Positions 35,995-45,324 of a stretch of 64,000 nt of DNA are shown piece after piece. The DNA is from a virus. The position numbers and the translations under genes were made by a program. The notes beneath the pieces were generated by a model. That model saw only the letters and a program-made list of their open reading frames with translations. It ran no database searches and was not told the DNA's origin. Position 1 is the first letter of the stretch. Each line of letters starts with the position of its first letter. Where the stretch lies: IMG/VR virus record IMGVR_UViG_3300009593_000014, positions 1-64,000 of that record; one strand, 5' to 3'.

Positions 35995-36698
35995 TCCTCT
36001 ACTATAGTGCCTGAAATGTCAGGAGGGTCTTCTGCTACCTGAGCATCAGTCTTACCTTCCAAATACTTCTGGACCTTATTAGGAGGAACGTTTGTCCAAA
36101 TCCAATCTCTAACATCATCTGGCATCTCTAACCCTGCAAGCATGTTTCTACAAACATCAACCATAGGTTCAGTGGAGCCAAAGTCAGAACCTGCAACTTC
36201 CCATTCCATCATTAAGCGTAAAAGTTCCTGTATCGTTCTTGTTCCAGCAGAATGACGACCAGCAACCACCCTATTCTCTGCTTCTGAATCAGCCGACTCA
36301 ATATAAATAACCATTCCACCACATTCTGGGTTACCGAAAACAGCGCCTAGGTAAGTCAATTCATTAAAAGGTAAATCGTGGTTACCTGTTAAAGAGTATG
36401 GTGGAGTATTTGCTCCACAGTTGCATGTTTGAGATGCCTCGTCCCAAAGGTGAAATGCCTTAGGGCCGTATTGATTTTGCCCTGAATCGCAACGTCTGTG
36501 CATTTCACCATCTGAACCAAGTTCTTCTTGCTCATATATATCAGGTATTAACTGTACAAAAGCAAAAAAACCTTTAGTGTTATCCACAGTCCAAGTAGAA
36601 CCGTCTTCAGTAATAGTCCTAGCAGGCAACTTATTGAAGTAACCCACACCACCAAGATGCTGAGGCTGATCAGCGAACGGAACCATGATCTCTTCCAT
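35934..36698 (-). CDS. Hypothetical protein after tail fibre
   Basis: A 254-residue protein with a Cys-containing N-terminal half (RRCDSGQNQYGPKAF, CNCGANTPPY, NPECGG) and a helical, acidic C-terminal half. I do not recognise the family. It overlaps the oxygenase gene by 61 nt and meets the tail-fibre gene at one base, so it may be an oxygenase partner or a fibre-associated protein. Confidence 0.6.
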   Translation of the reverse strand: MEEIMVPFADQPQHLGGVGYFNKLPARTITEDGSTWTVDNTKGFFAFVQLIPDIYEQEELGSDGEMHRRCDSGQNQYGPKAFHLWDEASQTCNCGANTPPYSLTGNHDLPFNELTYLGAVFGNPECGGMVIYIESADSEAENRVVAGRHSAGTRTIQELLRLMMEWEVAGSDFGSTEPMVDVCRNMLAGLEMPDDVRDWIWTNVPPNKVQKYLEGKTDAQVAEDPPDISGTIVEEWLLPLIQKTALIGFMPTGS

Positions 36699-39600
36699 TA
36701 GGTTTTAATAATGAAACCAAATGGTTCCACATCCATAGTTGTATTGACTGTCGCGGACGACAAAGAGTGGTTATGGTTCGCAGAATTGTTTCCAGTAGTC
36801 ACATTGTGTGTATGGTTGTGAGTTGGGTCACCAAGAGAAACTGTATGCGAATGATTCCCATAACTATTTGTGGTGTGCGTGTGCCAAGAAGAAACATTCC
36901 CAGTGGCATTGCTTGTTTGACTACCAGAGTTACTCTTACTGTAATTATGCGAGTGGTTAGAAGAAGGGTTGCCAGTGTTATGACTATGCGCCCCAGTGTT
37001 AGAAGTATTTCCATTATGTGTGTGGTTAGCCGACTGATTACCTGACGTACCATTATGAGTATGGTCAGCGGACTGATTACCCAAAGCTAAAGCATCTAAA
37101 GAAGAAGAACCAGCCAAAGTAGTAGCAGACGGAGTAGTGCTCAAAGCAATACCCATCGCCAACCTATCAACAGGGTTAGGCAAATTAAACGTAGAAGAAC
37201 CATCACCAGCACCATAACGAGTACCTATAACCGCAAACAAACCAGAATAAGTTGATCTTGAAACTGCTGAGCCATCACACTCAAGCCATCCAGTAGGGGC
37301 AGAAGACCCAGACCACATGACGACTGCACCTGTAGGGGACCCAGCAGCACCGATTCTGTCATCAATAGCAGCGCTAGTCATCAAAGAAGTGTCATTATCA
37401 GCAAACGACTCACCAGAAGTCTGAACCGCTGTGATCCCAACCGAATCCATCGTAACCGTACCAGACACAGTAAGAGCGCTAAGAGTACCCACACTCGTGA
37501 GTGAAGAAGTCACAACATTAGACTTCAACTCCGTACCAGTCAACGTTCCAGCAGCAGCCGTAACCGTGATATCGCCTGTTCCATCAAAATCAACACCATT
37601 AATTGCTCTAGCTGTAGCCAACGCAGTCGCTGTTGCTGCATTCCCTGTTGTGTCTTGATTAAGCGTTCCAATCACAAAATCTAAAGTATTATCTGCATCC
37701 TCATAAGTAACAGCAATGCCTGTCTCAGTATTGCTTGTTACCATTCCGCCTACTGTGTCAGCAATATATTCGCTTAACGCTGTGCCATTTACAGTTATTG
37801 CATCAGCCTCTAGAGTTCCATCAACATCTACATTTCCAGTAACATCTGCATCACCCGCAACGCTTAAGCTTGTACCATTAATCAATTGAAGAGTTGTGCT
37901 ATTCCATCTTCCTGAAATATTTTGAGAACCTGCTTTAACGTGAGCAAATTCTATGATGCCATCTTCAGAGCCATCTGATGCGTCTGAAATTTTACCTGTT
38001 ATTTTCGCATAATTAACTTTTTGATCATTGTCATTTTCACCTTGAAATTTAATTTGACCAAGATAATCAGCATCGGCTGGTGAAGAACTATTCCTATACA
38101 ACTCAATTATTGGACCGGCATCACTTCCTGTTTCATAGCTATTTAATGATAAAATATCGCCAGCACTGATGTTTCCACCGACACTTAAATTACCAGATGA
38201 TGGATTGTATGTAAATCCAGCGTCTGACTCTACTCCTTGCGTACCTGAAAATCCATCCGCAAATAAAGGATATACAGTCTCATCTGCTGAACTTGACGTA
38301 ACAGTGATTGATGTCGCCAAAGCCGCTGTACCTGAAGTATCCTGATTAAGGGTGCCAACAACAAAATCTAAAGTGTTATCGCTATCGTCATAAGTAACAG
38401 CAATTCCAGTTTCGGTATTACTTGTGACCATAGCGCCAACAGTATCAGCGATAGTTTCAGCCAAAGAAGTTCCATCAATAGTTAAAGCATCAGCTTCTAG
38501 CGTTCCATCAACATCTACGTTTCCAGATATATCTAACGATGCAGCAACTAATTCTCCCCCTATAGTAAGATTTCCAGAAGAAGGGTTGTATGTTAATCCA
38601 GTGTCAGTCTCTATGTCTTGCGTTCCTGTTGCCGCATCAACAAAGACAGGATATACAGTCTCATCAGTTGAATTATTTGCTGTAACAGTAACTGTAGTAG
38701 CCAGAGCCGCTGTACCTGAAGTATCCTGATTACCGGCTGTACTGACTCCCGGAAGGTCAATATCTGCTGTTCCACTGAAAGAAACTCCACCAATAGTTCT
38801 TGGAGTTTCCAGCGCTGTAGCAGTAGCAGCATTTCCAGTAGTATTCTGATTACCGGCTGAATTAACACCCGGGAGATCAATATTGGAAGTACCATCAAAA
38901 GAAACCCCACCAATGCTTCTTGAAGTTTCTAACGCTGTAGCAGTTGCTGCATTACCTGTCGCATTGCCTGTCACATTGCCTGTCACATTGCCTGTCACAT
39001 TGCCTGTAATATTTCCAGCAAAAGAGGTAGATGTTAAAACGTTCGTACTTGGATTATAGGTGAGAGTAGAGTCCAACTCTATTCCTTTAGACGACCCAGA
39101 TCCGTCAACAAAAGCAATGAACACCATTTCGTCTGTAGTTAAATTATTAGTCACTGTAACATTAGTAGCAGTTGTAGCAGTTGTAGCCGTAGCAGCGTTG
39201 CCCGAAGTGTCTTGGTTACCGGCAGTATTTACACCCGGAAGGTCAATATTTGCTGTCCCATTGAAAGAAACACCACCAATAGTTCTAGCAGTCTCAAGGG
39301 CTGTAGCAGTAGCGGCATTGCCGGTAGTGTCTTGATTGAGAGTGCTCACTACAAAGTCTAACGTATTGTCAGAATCTTCATAAGTAACTGAAATTCCAGT
39401 TTCAGTATTGCTTCCAACCATAGCGCCGATAGTGTCTGCTATATATTCGTTCAATGCGGTACCATCTACAGTTATTGCATCTGCTTCTAAAGTACCATCA
39501 ATATCGGCATTACCAGAAATATTTAAATCAACTATATAGGCTTCTGCCCATTCTTTTAATGAAGATCCAAGCTTATATCCTTCATCAGCATAAGGCTCAA

Positions 39601-40576
39601 TACCGCTTGAAGTAAATGATACTTCATAGTTACTATTTGCCCTAATATAAATATCACTCTCACATTCAATGAACATATTGCCACCAACAACATGATTTTT
39701 GAGATACCAGTTGGAATTATTGTTGTACCCAAAATAACCTAATTCAGTTCCATCATCATCTGTAAAAAGAACCTTAGCGCCCTTATTCGTCCCACCTTGA
39801 TGACCAATCTCAAGCGCCGTGGGATCAGTGTTAGTGGTGCCCCCTCTAACAACCACTCTTTTCATTGGGGAAGTTTGGTCAGCAGTAGTGACCCAAAACT
39901 CTATATCAGACGGAGTATAGTTATCAGAATAAAAGTTTTCTCCTACTATAGCTTTAATTGCAGCAGAATGAAAGTACCCACCGCTGGCTGTCTGTCCATA
40001 GAAGTCTATTTGCCCATAGACGGAATCGATGTCAAGCCTTGCAGCGCCAGCAGCCTCAGACTTATAAAAAGCGATGTTACCAGAATGCGCTTCAGTATCA
40101 CTGGCTACATCTAGTTTAATGCCTGTATTGGCACCACTTTTTGTCATGGTGATTAAAGAAGAACCATCATAAACAAGATTAGCGTTCCCTCCAAAGCTTC
40201 CACTGTTATTAAACTGAATTTGTGTATTTGAACCACCGGGAGAACCACCGCCACCAGACTGATTTGCCCACGAAATAGAACCAGAACCATCTGTAACCAT
40301 TACTTGATCTGCTGAGCCATCAGCAGTTGGCAATGTAAACTCGCCAGTAACTGCCAAAGAAGCAGCCGTAAAAGCATCGTCAGTTTTAAGAGTGTTTGCG
40401 GAGGCTCTGTATAAAGTAGTATCACCTGTAGCAGCACCAGAACTCCAAGTTAATTTACCACCAACATCAATAGAAAGTCTAGATTGGCTATCACCAGTAA
40501 CTTTGGTTCTAATTGCTTCAGAAGCAGCAGATGCTGCATCGTCTATAGAAATTACTGTTTTAAATGATTTAGCCAC
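36698..40576 (-). CDS. Long tail fibre with collar domain and His-rich tip
   Basis: A 1292-residue fibre starting at GTG. The shaft is built of repeating blocks such as GTLEADAITVDGTAL, LNQDTTGNAATATALE and IGGVSFNGTANIDLPGV, plus a TGNV tract. Residues about 1100-1160 form a phage tail-collar domain (GSSAPTGWLECDGSAVS, STFNLPNPVDRLAMG). The tip holds many His-x-His pairs (HTHNGTSGNQ, HSHNYSKS), which chelate metal in T4 gp12-like fibres. It should be a receptor-binding fibre. Confidence 0.88.
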   Translation of the reverse strand: MAKSFKTVISIDDAASAASEAIRTKVTGDSQSRLSIDVGGKLTWSSGAATGDTTLYRASANTLKTDDAFTAASLAVTGEFTLPTADGSADQVMVTDGSGSISWANQSGGGGSPGGSNTQIQFNNSGSFGGNANLVYDGSSLITMTKSGANTGIKLDVASDTEAHSGNIAFYKSEAAGAARLDIDSVYGQIDFYGQTASGGYFHSAAIKAIVGENFYSDNYTPSDIEFWVTTADQTSPMKRVVVRGGTTNTDPTALEIGHQGGTNKGAKVLFTDDDGTELGYFGYNNNSNWYLKNHVVGGNMFIECESDIYIRANSNYEVSFTSSGIEPYADEGYKLGSSLKEWAEAYIVDLNISGNADIDGTLEADAITVDGTALNEYIADTIGAMVGSNTETGISVTYEDSDNTLDFVVSTLNQDTTGNAATATALETARTIGGVSFNGTANIDLPGVNTAGNQDTSGNAATATTATTATNVTVTNNLTTDEMVFIAFVDGSGSSKGIELDSTLTYNPSTNVLTSTSFAGNITGNVTGNVTGNVTGNATGNAATATALETSRSIGGVSFDGTSNIDLPGVNSAGNQNTTGNAATATALETPRTIGGVSFSGTADIDLPGVSTAGNQDTSGTAALATTVTVTANNSTDETVYPVFVDAATGTQDIETDTGLTYNPSSGNLTIGGELVAASLDISGNVDVDGTLEADALTIDGTSLAETIADTVGAMVTSNTETGIAVTYDDSDNTLDFVVGTLNQDTSGTAALATSITVTSSSADETVYPLFADGFSGTQGVESDAGFTYNPSSGNLSVGGNISAGDILSLNSYETGSDAGPIIELYRNSSSPADADYLGQIKFQGENDNDQKVNYAKITGKISDASDGSEDGIIEFAHVKAGSQNISGRWNSTTLQLINGTSLSVAGDADVTGNVDVDGTLEADAITVNGTALSEYIADTVGGMVTSNTETGIAVTYEDADNTLDFVIGTLNQDTTGNAATATALATARAINGVDFDGTGDITVTAAAGTLTGTELKSNVVTSSLTSVGTLSALTVSGTVTMDSVGITAVQTSGESFADNDTSLMTSAAIDDRIGAAGSPTGAVVMWSGSSAPTGWLECDGSAVSRSTYSGLFAVIGTRYGAGDGSSTFNLPNPVDRLAMGIALSTTPSATTLAGSSSLDALALGNQSADHTHNGTSGNQSANHTHNGNTSNTGAHSHNTGNPSSNHSHNYSKSNSGSQTSNATGNVSSWHTHTTNSYGNHSHTVSLGDPTHNHTHNVTTGNNSANHNHSLSSATVNTTMDVEPFGFIIKT
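38951..39010 (-). repeat. Five tandem 12-bp repeats in tail-fibre gene
   Basis: Five consecutive 12-bp units of ATTGCCTGTCAC type (plus strand) encode the repeating TGNV tetrapeptide. The three central units are identical. In-frame slippage here would change shaft length without breaking the gene. Confidence 0.85.
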
Positions 40577-40597
40577 GACCTCAACCGTCCTTTATAA

Positions 40598-40606
40598 ATT
40601 ATATCA
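40598..40606 (-). promoter_or_regulatory. Extended -10 promoter before tail fibre
   Basis: Minus-strand TGA followed by TATAAT (40598-40603), 21 bp before the GTG start, with GAGG near the start codon. No clear -35. Confidence 0.45.
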
Positions 40607-40630
40607 TCTTTTCCTCAGAAAAAATGTTTA

Positions 40631-42193
40631 TTATCCAATTACCACTACTTCGTAATCAGTTCCAGTAGCAGGTGCAGAACCAAAATCTATGGTCAATGCA
40701 CTAGTACTAGTGTGTTTAATGTCTACCTCAACCTCAGCATATGGGCTAGCAGAAGCATATACAGAAACTATAACGCTTCTAGTGCCCAAGCTGTGAGTGA
40801 CGGTGTGACTGGTAGTAGTGTCATCACCGGACAGGGTTGCGGTATATCTTGTCATAAAGCCAAGACTTGTTTTTGCCGCAGCAGTTGTGGTAGCGTTTGT
40901 ACCACCATTAGCTACAGGCAGTGTGCCAGTAATATCAGATGTTACATCAATCGTATCACGATTAAGAACACCGCTAGACAAAGTAAGGCCTGTGCCTGCA
41001 ATGGAAGAAGCAACCTTTAGTCCAGACCCACCCACGGACAAGCCGGGATTGGAATCAAGATCTATAGCTAATTCATTTCCACTCTTTGAAAGGCCATTTC
41101 CTGCAGAAATAGTTGTTGCAGAAGTAAACTTAGTCCAAGTAAGCGAAGTGGTTCCTAGAGTTATAGGACCATTAGTTGTTAAAACATATTGTGTATCTCC
41201 GTTTGCTGTTCCTTCGTTAATCCAACAGAAAGAACCCGGCACAGAGTCTGCACTGGCGTTAAAGTCAGCTGATCTTGTACCTGCTCCTGAAGCTACGACA
41301 TCGTAGATGCCGTTTTCGGAAGCGGTTGACTGATCTTTAAGCAATACACGATCACCAGTTGCAAGAGTAACACCATCTATGGTGTCTCCGTTCTGGAGAT
41401 CGGTTGAAATAGTTATTGCAGCAGTGGTTGCAACACGAACAGGCTCTTTAACAGTTAGCCCCTCTTTTGTTGAATCTACATAAGATTTTGTTGCTGCGTC
41501 AGAATCAGAGGTTGGAGTTCCAACACTTGTGACTCTTTGAGAGTTAAACGATACCGCAGAAGTTGGAGCAGCCATCTCATCAAGCCTGCTAGTTACCACC
41601 TGAGTATCGAAATCAGATATGGTACTTGCTGTTTGCGTTCCGGTATGGTTTGCTCTAGCAAGATAGTGCGTTCCTTCCTCTCCGTCTAATTTGTCAGCAT
41701 CAAGAGCAGAGCTTGCGCCATCAACTCCTGTTAGGAGAGATAGAATCTCCGCTCCTGTCTGATCTGCTGTGGCTCCGTCTTCAACATTAAGCAATGTTCG
41801 GACCTCAGCAAGAGTTTTAGTTACAGGGGTGTCATCCGAGGCTGCATATAAAAATGTGCCAGCATCAAAGTCTGACTCCATTACTGCCCCCGCAGCGTTT
41901 ACGTTTGTTGAGTTAGTCGCATCAGCACTTGATGCAACCCCATCTAGTTTTGTTTTGTCGCTTGATGACATCAACCCATCTACCGAAGTAGTGGCTGCAT
42001 CGCGGTTTACATACACCCAAGCGCCATTCGCTCTTAAGTATAGTTTGTTATCTCCCGAATCGTAGTATATTTGACCATTAGATGGAGACCCGGGCGCTGT
42101 GCCTAAGCTTTGCACAACTGCATTTCTAAGTTCATTTTTGTTTAGATCCAAATAGGACTCTAAATCTATTGGTACTAAAAATTTCTTTGCCAT
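40631..42193 (-). CDS. Tail fibre protein
   Basis: A 520-residue beta-rich fibre. Its N-terminus has GTAPGSPSNGQIYYDSGDN, a motif common in fibres that attach to the baseplate. The middle includes SDSDAATKSYVD and DRVLLKDQ blocks shared with many aquatic phage fibres. The C-terminus is a small beta domain (THSLGTRSVIVSVY) like those of receptor tips. It is transcribed just upstream of the long fibre gene. Confidence 0.82.
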   Translation of the reverse strand: MAKKFLVPIDLESYLDLNKNELRNAVVQSLGTAPGSPSNGQIYYDSGDNKLYLRANGAWVYVNRDAATTSVDGLMSSSDKTKLDGVASSADATNSTNVNAAGAVMESDFDAGTFLYAASDDTPVTKTLAEVRTLLNVEDGATADQTGAEILSLLTGVDGASSALDADKLDGEEGTHYLARANHTGTQTASTISDFDTQVVTSRLDEMAAPTSAVSFNSQRVTSVGTPTSDSDAATKSYVDSTKEGLTVKEPVRVATTAAITISTDLQNGDTIDGVTLATGDRVLLKDQSTASENGIYDVVASGAGTRSADFNASADSVPGSFCWINEGTANGDTQYVLTTNGPITLGTTSLTWTKFTSATTISAGNGLSKSGNELAIDLDSNPGLSVGGSGLKVASSIAGTGLTLSSGVLNRDTIDVTSDITGTLPVANGGTNATTTAAAKTSLGFMTRYTATLSGDDTTTSHTVTHSLGTRSVIVSVYASASPYAEVEVDIKHTSTSALTIDFGSAPATGTDYEVVVIG

Positions 42194-42201
42194 TGTTCCT
42201 C

Positions 42202-42765
42202 CTAAATAATAATAGCCTTACCAGCGAATGCGTTTTCAAAAGTAACCACAACTTGATCAAGTGAGGTGTATGATATATCACCGATAACGTGCGTTCCTGC
42301 AGAATCTAAAACATCTACAGATGGATATCGCCCCTGATTATGATTAATCGTCCATGTTGATGCAGAAGATGACTGATCAAATACTGTTGTAGAATTAGTA
42401 GAAGGGCCAGCCTCAAGTTGAAAATTGAGGATAGCTGCTTCAGTCGTACCAGTATTTGTGACAGAACTTCCTACACCACTTGCAACGGTAGATGTTGTTC
42501 CTATAGTAATAGTCGCAACTTCACCGCGCGGTCCCTGTGGTCCTGTATCAACTGCTGTTAATACTTCTCTAGGGGCGGTTGACTCTAGATTTTTAGCGCC
42601 ATCCTCCACAACGAGAGTTTCGCGGACCTCAGTTATTGAGAGAGTGTTATTGTCTTCAACTATGTTAAGAGTTTTTGCAGGTTCTTCTACAACGACTGTT
42701 TTATCATCTGCGATAACGGTCATTGTTTCTGCTATTTCATTAACTACGATACTTGTATCAGACAT
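42202..42765 (-). CDS. Fibre-associated protein with collagen-like motif
   Basis: A 187-residue protein. The N-terminal 70 residues are repetitive acidic beta strands, followed by a short GPQGPRG collagen-like turn and a C-terminal domain (WTINHNQGRYPSVDVLD) typical of small baseplate or fibre tips. It overlaps the preceding gene by 1 nt. The Gly-Pro motif could be a substrate of the nearby prolyl-hydroxylase-like enzyme, as inference. Confidence 0.65.
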   Translation of the reverse strand: MSDTSIVVNEIAETMTVIADDKTVVVEEPAKTLNIVEDNNTLSITEVRETLVVEDGAKNLESTAPREVLTAVDTGPQGPRGEVATITIGTTSTVASGVGSSVTNTGTTEAAILNFQLEAGPSTNSTTVFDQSSSASTWTINHNQGRYPSVDVLDSAGTHVIGDISYTSLDQVVVTFENAFAGKAIII

Positions 42766-43109
42766 TACTTAGTAACCTCCGGCGTGATACTTACATTACC
42801 CTGAAGCAGTCTTGTGACAGTCCCATCAGAAGCAACTATCTCTAAGTCATAAACACCAGAGTTTGGAGCGGCAAGTGCCGCTGTTGCTGTTGCGCTTATC
42901 GTAACAACGATAACACCATTGGAAGCTAAAGTAATATCTCCACCAGCACTTGTTAAACTAACTAAAGTGCTTGAAGCATCATAGCTTGATCGAACCATCA
43001 TACGCGCAGTATGTGTACTTAAGTCAACAGCATTACCACCGGACTTATAAGTAAAAGTTTTAGAAAACGTTGCACCCTGATCGATTGTTAGATTATAGTT
43101 AAAAGACAT
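42765..43109 (-). CDS. Small beta-sandwich structural protein (BppU-N-like)
   Basis: A 114-residue protein opening with YNLTIDQGATFSKTFTYKSG and continuing with ARMMVRSSYD and GVYDLEIV. This pattern is widespread in small phage proteins next to fibre genes and resembles baseplate upper-protein N-domains. Probably a fibre-attachment or decoration protein. Confidence 0.65.
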   Translation of the reverse strand: MSFNYNLTIDQGATFSKTFTYKSGGNAVDLSTHTARMMVRSSYDASSTLVSLTSAGGDITLASNGVIVVTISATATAALAAPNSGVYDLEIVASDGTVTRLLQGNVSITPEVTK

Positions 43110-43152
43110 AATACTGTTATTATACCATTTTGTGGTTTTTTTACCAAAAGAA

Positions 43153-43530
43153 TTAGTCCAAACTAATTTGCAAATCGTTAGCTTGAATTGTAAACGTATC
43201 GCCAGACGTTACTGAAGCGGAGGATGTTAGCGCTCCATGAAACAAAAGATTACCAGTTGTTGCGTGGTCAAATACCCCCACATGTGAAACAGTAACAGTA
43301 GGCATACTGGTAAAAGAAATTGAACCACTATTTGATATAGTTCCTCCTGAAGCAGCCGAGAATGTTATACTTTGTCTGTCCACATTAATTTCTGTACCGC
43401 CACCAGCGTCAGTAGGTGCGGCACTATAAAGCGCTAAGTACACAGTCGTAGGACCGGTGTATGCGCCAGATGAACCCCTCAAAACGTGATCGAGAAGTTC
43501 ATTTTCCAAATAATTCGTGATGCCAGCCAC
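43153..43530 (-). CDS. Putative tail-fibre-like structural protein
   Basis: A 125-residue protein with TVYLALYSAAPTDAGGGTE and VSHVGVFDHATTGNLLFHG, a combination common in phage small tail/baseplate proteins. All-beta composition. It lies between the capsid-side gene and fibre genes in the operon. Confidence 0.65.
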   Translation of the reverse strand: MAGITNYLENELLDHVLRGSSGAYTGPTTVYLALYSAAPTDAGGGTEINVDRQSITFSAASGGTISNSGSISFTSMPTVTVSHVGVFDHATTGNLLFHGALTSSASVTSGDTFTIQANDLQISLD

Positions 43531-43535
43531 GATAC

Positions 43536-43805
43536 TTACTCTCCGTAAAATTCTGTAACAGATTTTTTAGAGGCTTTCTCAAATTGCTCAGTAGCAAGTA
43601 GCCTTTCTGCGGCTTCAGCGGGTACAAGTTGATAAGGATGATCTCTTGTGAATTTAACATCCCCAACGCTATACCCTGCACCATGTCTCATAAACAACAT
43701 GATCTCTTTAGGAGCGGCAGGCTTTGCAGCAGCTTTGGCAGGTGCCTTGGCAGCAGGTTTAGCAGCAGGCTTTTTGGTCTCTTCTTTTTTACTTTCTTCA
43801 GCCAT
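43536..43805 (-). CDS. Ala/Lys/Pro-rich small head-region protein
   Basis: An 89-residue protein. After MAEESKKEE comes a PAAKAPAKAAAKPAA low-complexity linker, then a small folded C-terminal part (VKFTRDHPYQLVPAEAAERL). Similar proteins follow capsid genes in many phages. The frame is open to 43841, but the extra N-terminal residues are hydrophobic and unlike the rest. A terminator precedes it. Confidence 0.6.
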   Translation of the reverse strand: MAEESKKEETKKPAAKPAAKAPAKAAAKPAAPKEIMLFMRHGAGYSVGDVKFTRDHPYQLVPAEAAERLLATEQFEKASKKSVTEFYGE

Positions 43806-43851
43806 AATTAAAATGATAGCACAGTAGAACATTAATAGCAACGCAGAAATT

Positions 43852-43877
43852 GAAAAACCCCCACCTTTCGATGGGGG
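43852..43877 (-). terminator. Intrinsic terminator after major capsid gene
   Basis: Minus-strand CCCCCA pairs with TGGGGG (43872-43877 with 43858-43863) around an 8-nt loop, followed directly by TTTTT. It lies about 30 bp after the capsid stop codon and would cap the highly expressed capsid message, with some read-through to fibre genes. Confidence 0.9.
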
Positions 43878-43905
43878 CCTTTCGTAAATTATAAACTAGT
43901 TACAA

Positions 43906-44931
43906 TTAAGCTGCTCTAATTCCTACGTTCTTAGCGATTACATAAGAATCTGCATTTTCAATGTTTGCAGCCATGCGAGTAAACTGTGTAAACTCAATGG
44001 TATCTTTCTTTGGCTTGAATTCACGATAAAGTGTGATTTCACGCTGTATACCCACAACATGATTGTTGGGGAATGTTAATGAAATATAACCATGGTTACC
44101 AGATGCACCTGAGTGATCACCTGTAACAGTTTCAGGCATAAGTGGAATTTCTACTAGAGGAATTCCGAATGGAGCGAGACCAGTTGAACCCGGTCCTCCA
44201 TTTGCGCCTGCTCCGCCTTGCATTAAACGGTCACCATAGGTTGATCCGGGTGACGGTGCACCTTCGGCTCCTGCGGTTGTTGCGTTTGGTGCTTGCATTG
44301 ACCAGATTGTGTCCTGAACAATACCCGGACCAGCAAAGAACCGAAGTTCATTGCGGCGTTGGAGGTATTTGTTAGGAAGATTCCGAAGAATCCTATCAAA
44401 TACTGATCTGCTAGAGTTGTCTCCAGCCTCATCTACGGTTGTTCCGCTAGCTTTTCCAAGTTTCACGAAACCATCAAGTGCTTTAAGCAAAGCATTTGCT
44501 GATGTGGTGTCACCATTGATGAGCAAGTCATCTAAGTCGTTTGACGTTTGACGCGCCATAACTTGAGCGAGATGATCCTCAAGGGAATCACCTTCGATGT
44601 TATCCTCAAGGGATTCGGTGCTTACTTCCCAGTCAAGACGTAGCTTAACTGTGGAAAGAGCAACCTTTGAAAAGGTTACTGCTGCGTTTGCACCAGTGTC
44701 GCTTGCTTCAGTTGCCTTTGCAAGTAGACGAGTCCCTACTGATACTTTGTCAATCTCCATTGAATCGCTGCGCATACGCACGACTCTAGACTGTTGCATA
44801 AGAACAGACTGATCAACAACGAAATCAATAAAGCGGTTAGCTTGTGCTGGTTTTAATATACCACCTGAAGCATTTCCTACCACGGAGGTAGTTACTTCGT
44901 TTGCTTTTTGAAGTAGTTCTTCATTTGCCAT
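43906..44931 (-). CDS. Major capsid protein (HK97 fold)
   Basis: A 341-residue protein. The N-arm (GILKPAQANRFIDFVVDQS) and the E-loop and P-domain pattern (RLDWEVSTESLEDNIEG, HLAQVMARQTSNDLDDLLING) fit HK97-type capsids. It ends NHVVGIQREITLYREFKPKKD followed by a small A-domain. A Gly/Pro-rich loop (about residues 232-262) looks like an insertion. It follows the protease/scaffold gene and is cut off by a strong terminator, as expected for the main virion protein. Confidence 0.93.
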   Translation of the reverse strand: MANEELLQKANEVTTSVVGNASGGILKPAQANRFIDFVVDQSVLMQQSRVVRMRSDSMEIDKVSVGTRLLAKATEASDTGANAAVTFSKVALSTVKLRLDWEVSTESLEDNIEGDSLEDHLAQVMARQTSNDLDDLLINGDTTSANALLKALDGFVKLGKASGTTVDEAGDNSSRSVFDRILRNLPNKYLQRRNELRFFAGPGIVQDTIWSMQAPNATTAGAEGAPSPGSTYGDRLMQGGAGANGGPGSTGLAPFGIPLVEIPLMPETVTGDHSGASGNHGYISLTFPNNHVVGIQREITLYREFKPKKDTIEFTQFTRMAANIENADSYVIAKNVGIRAA

Positions 44932-44943
44932 TATTATTTCCTC

Positions 44944-45324
44944 CTATGACCTGTATCCAAGAGACTTAATTAGATCTTGAGGGAGGAAGAGGTTACCCCA
45001 AAAGGCACTCTCTTCTTCAGCAGCTTTTTCAATAACTGCTTCATCATCATCTATTTCACTCTCGTCAACACTTTTTTTAATTGCACCGGCATTTTCGACT
45101 GTTTCGACTCGTGAGTCAACGTCCTCGACACGCTCGGTGACTTCTTTTGTTACTTCTTCGATTTTTTCTTCAATCTCAGTTTGATTCTTGCTTACTGTTT
45201 CAGTGACTTCAGCTAGCTTTTCTTCGATCAAAGCCTCTACTTTTTCGTTTGAGGCTTCTGCGAAACTAGCTAGTTTCTCATCAATGACAGTACCAAGAGC
45301 CATAGTAATTTCTTCGATATTCAT
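44944..45324 (-). CDS. Nested scaffold protein (internal start)
   Basis: Within the protease-scaffold gene an in-frame ATG at 45324 has a perfect AAGGAG five bases upstream (45330-45335). Translation from here would give 126 residues that form just the coiled-coil scaffold. The arrangement parallels lambda C/Nu3 and would supply many scaffold copies per protease. This is inferred from the strong internal ribosome site. Confidence 0.6.
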   Translation of the reverse strand: MNIEEITMALGTVIDEKLASFAEASNEKVEALIEEKLAEVTETVSKNQTEIEEKIEEVTKEVTERVEDVDSRVETVENAGAIKKSVDESEIDDDEAVIEKAAEEESAFWGNLFLPQDLIKSLGYRS

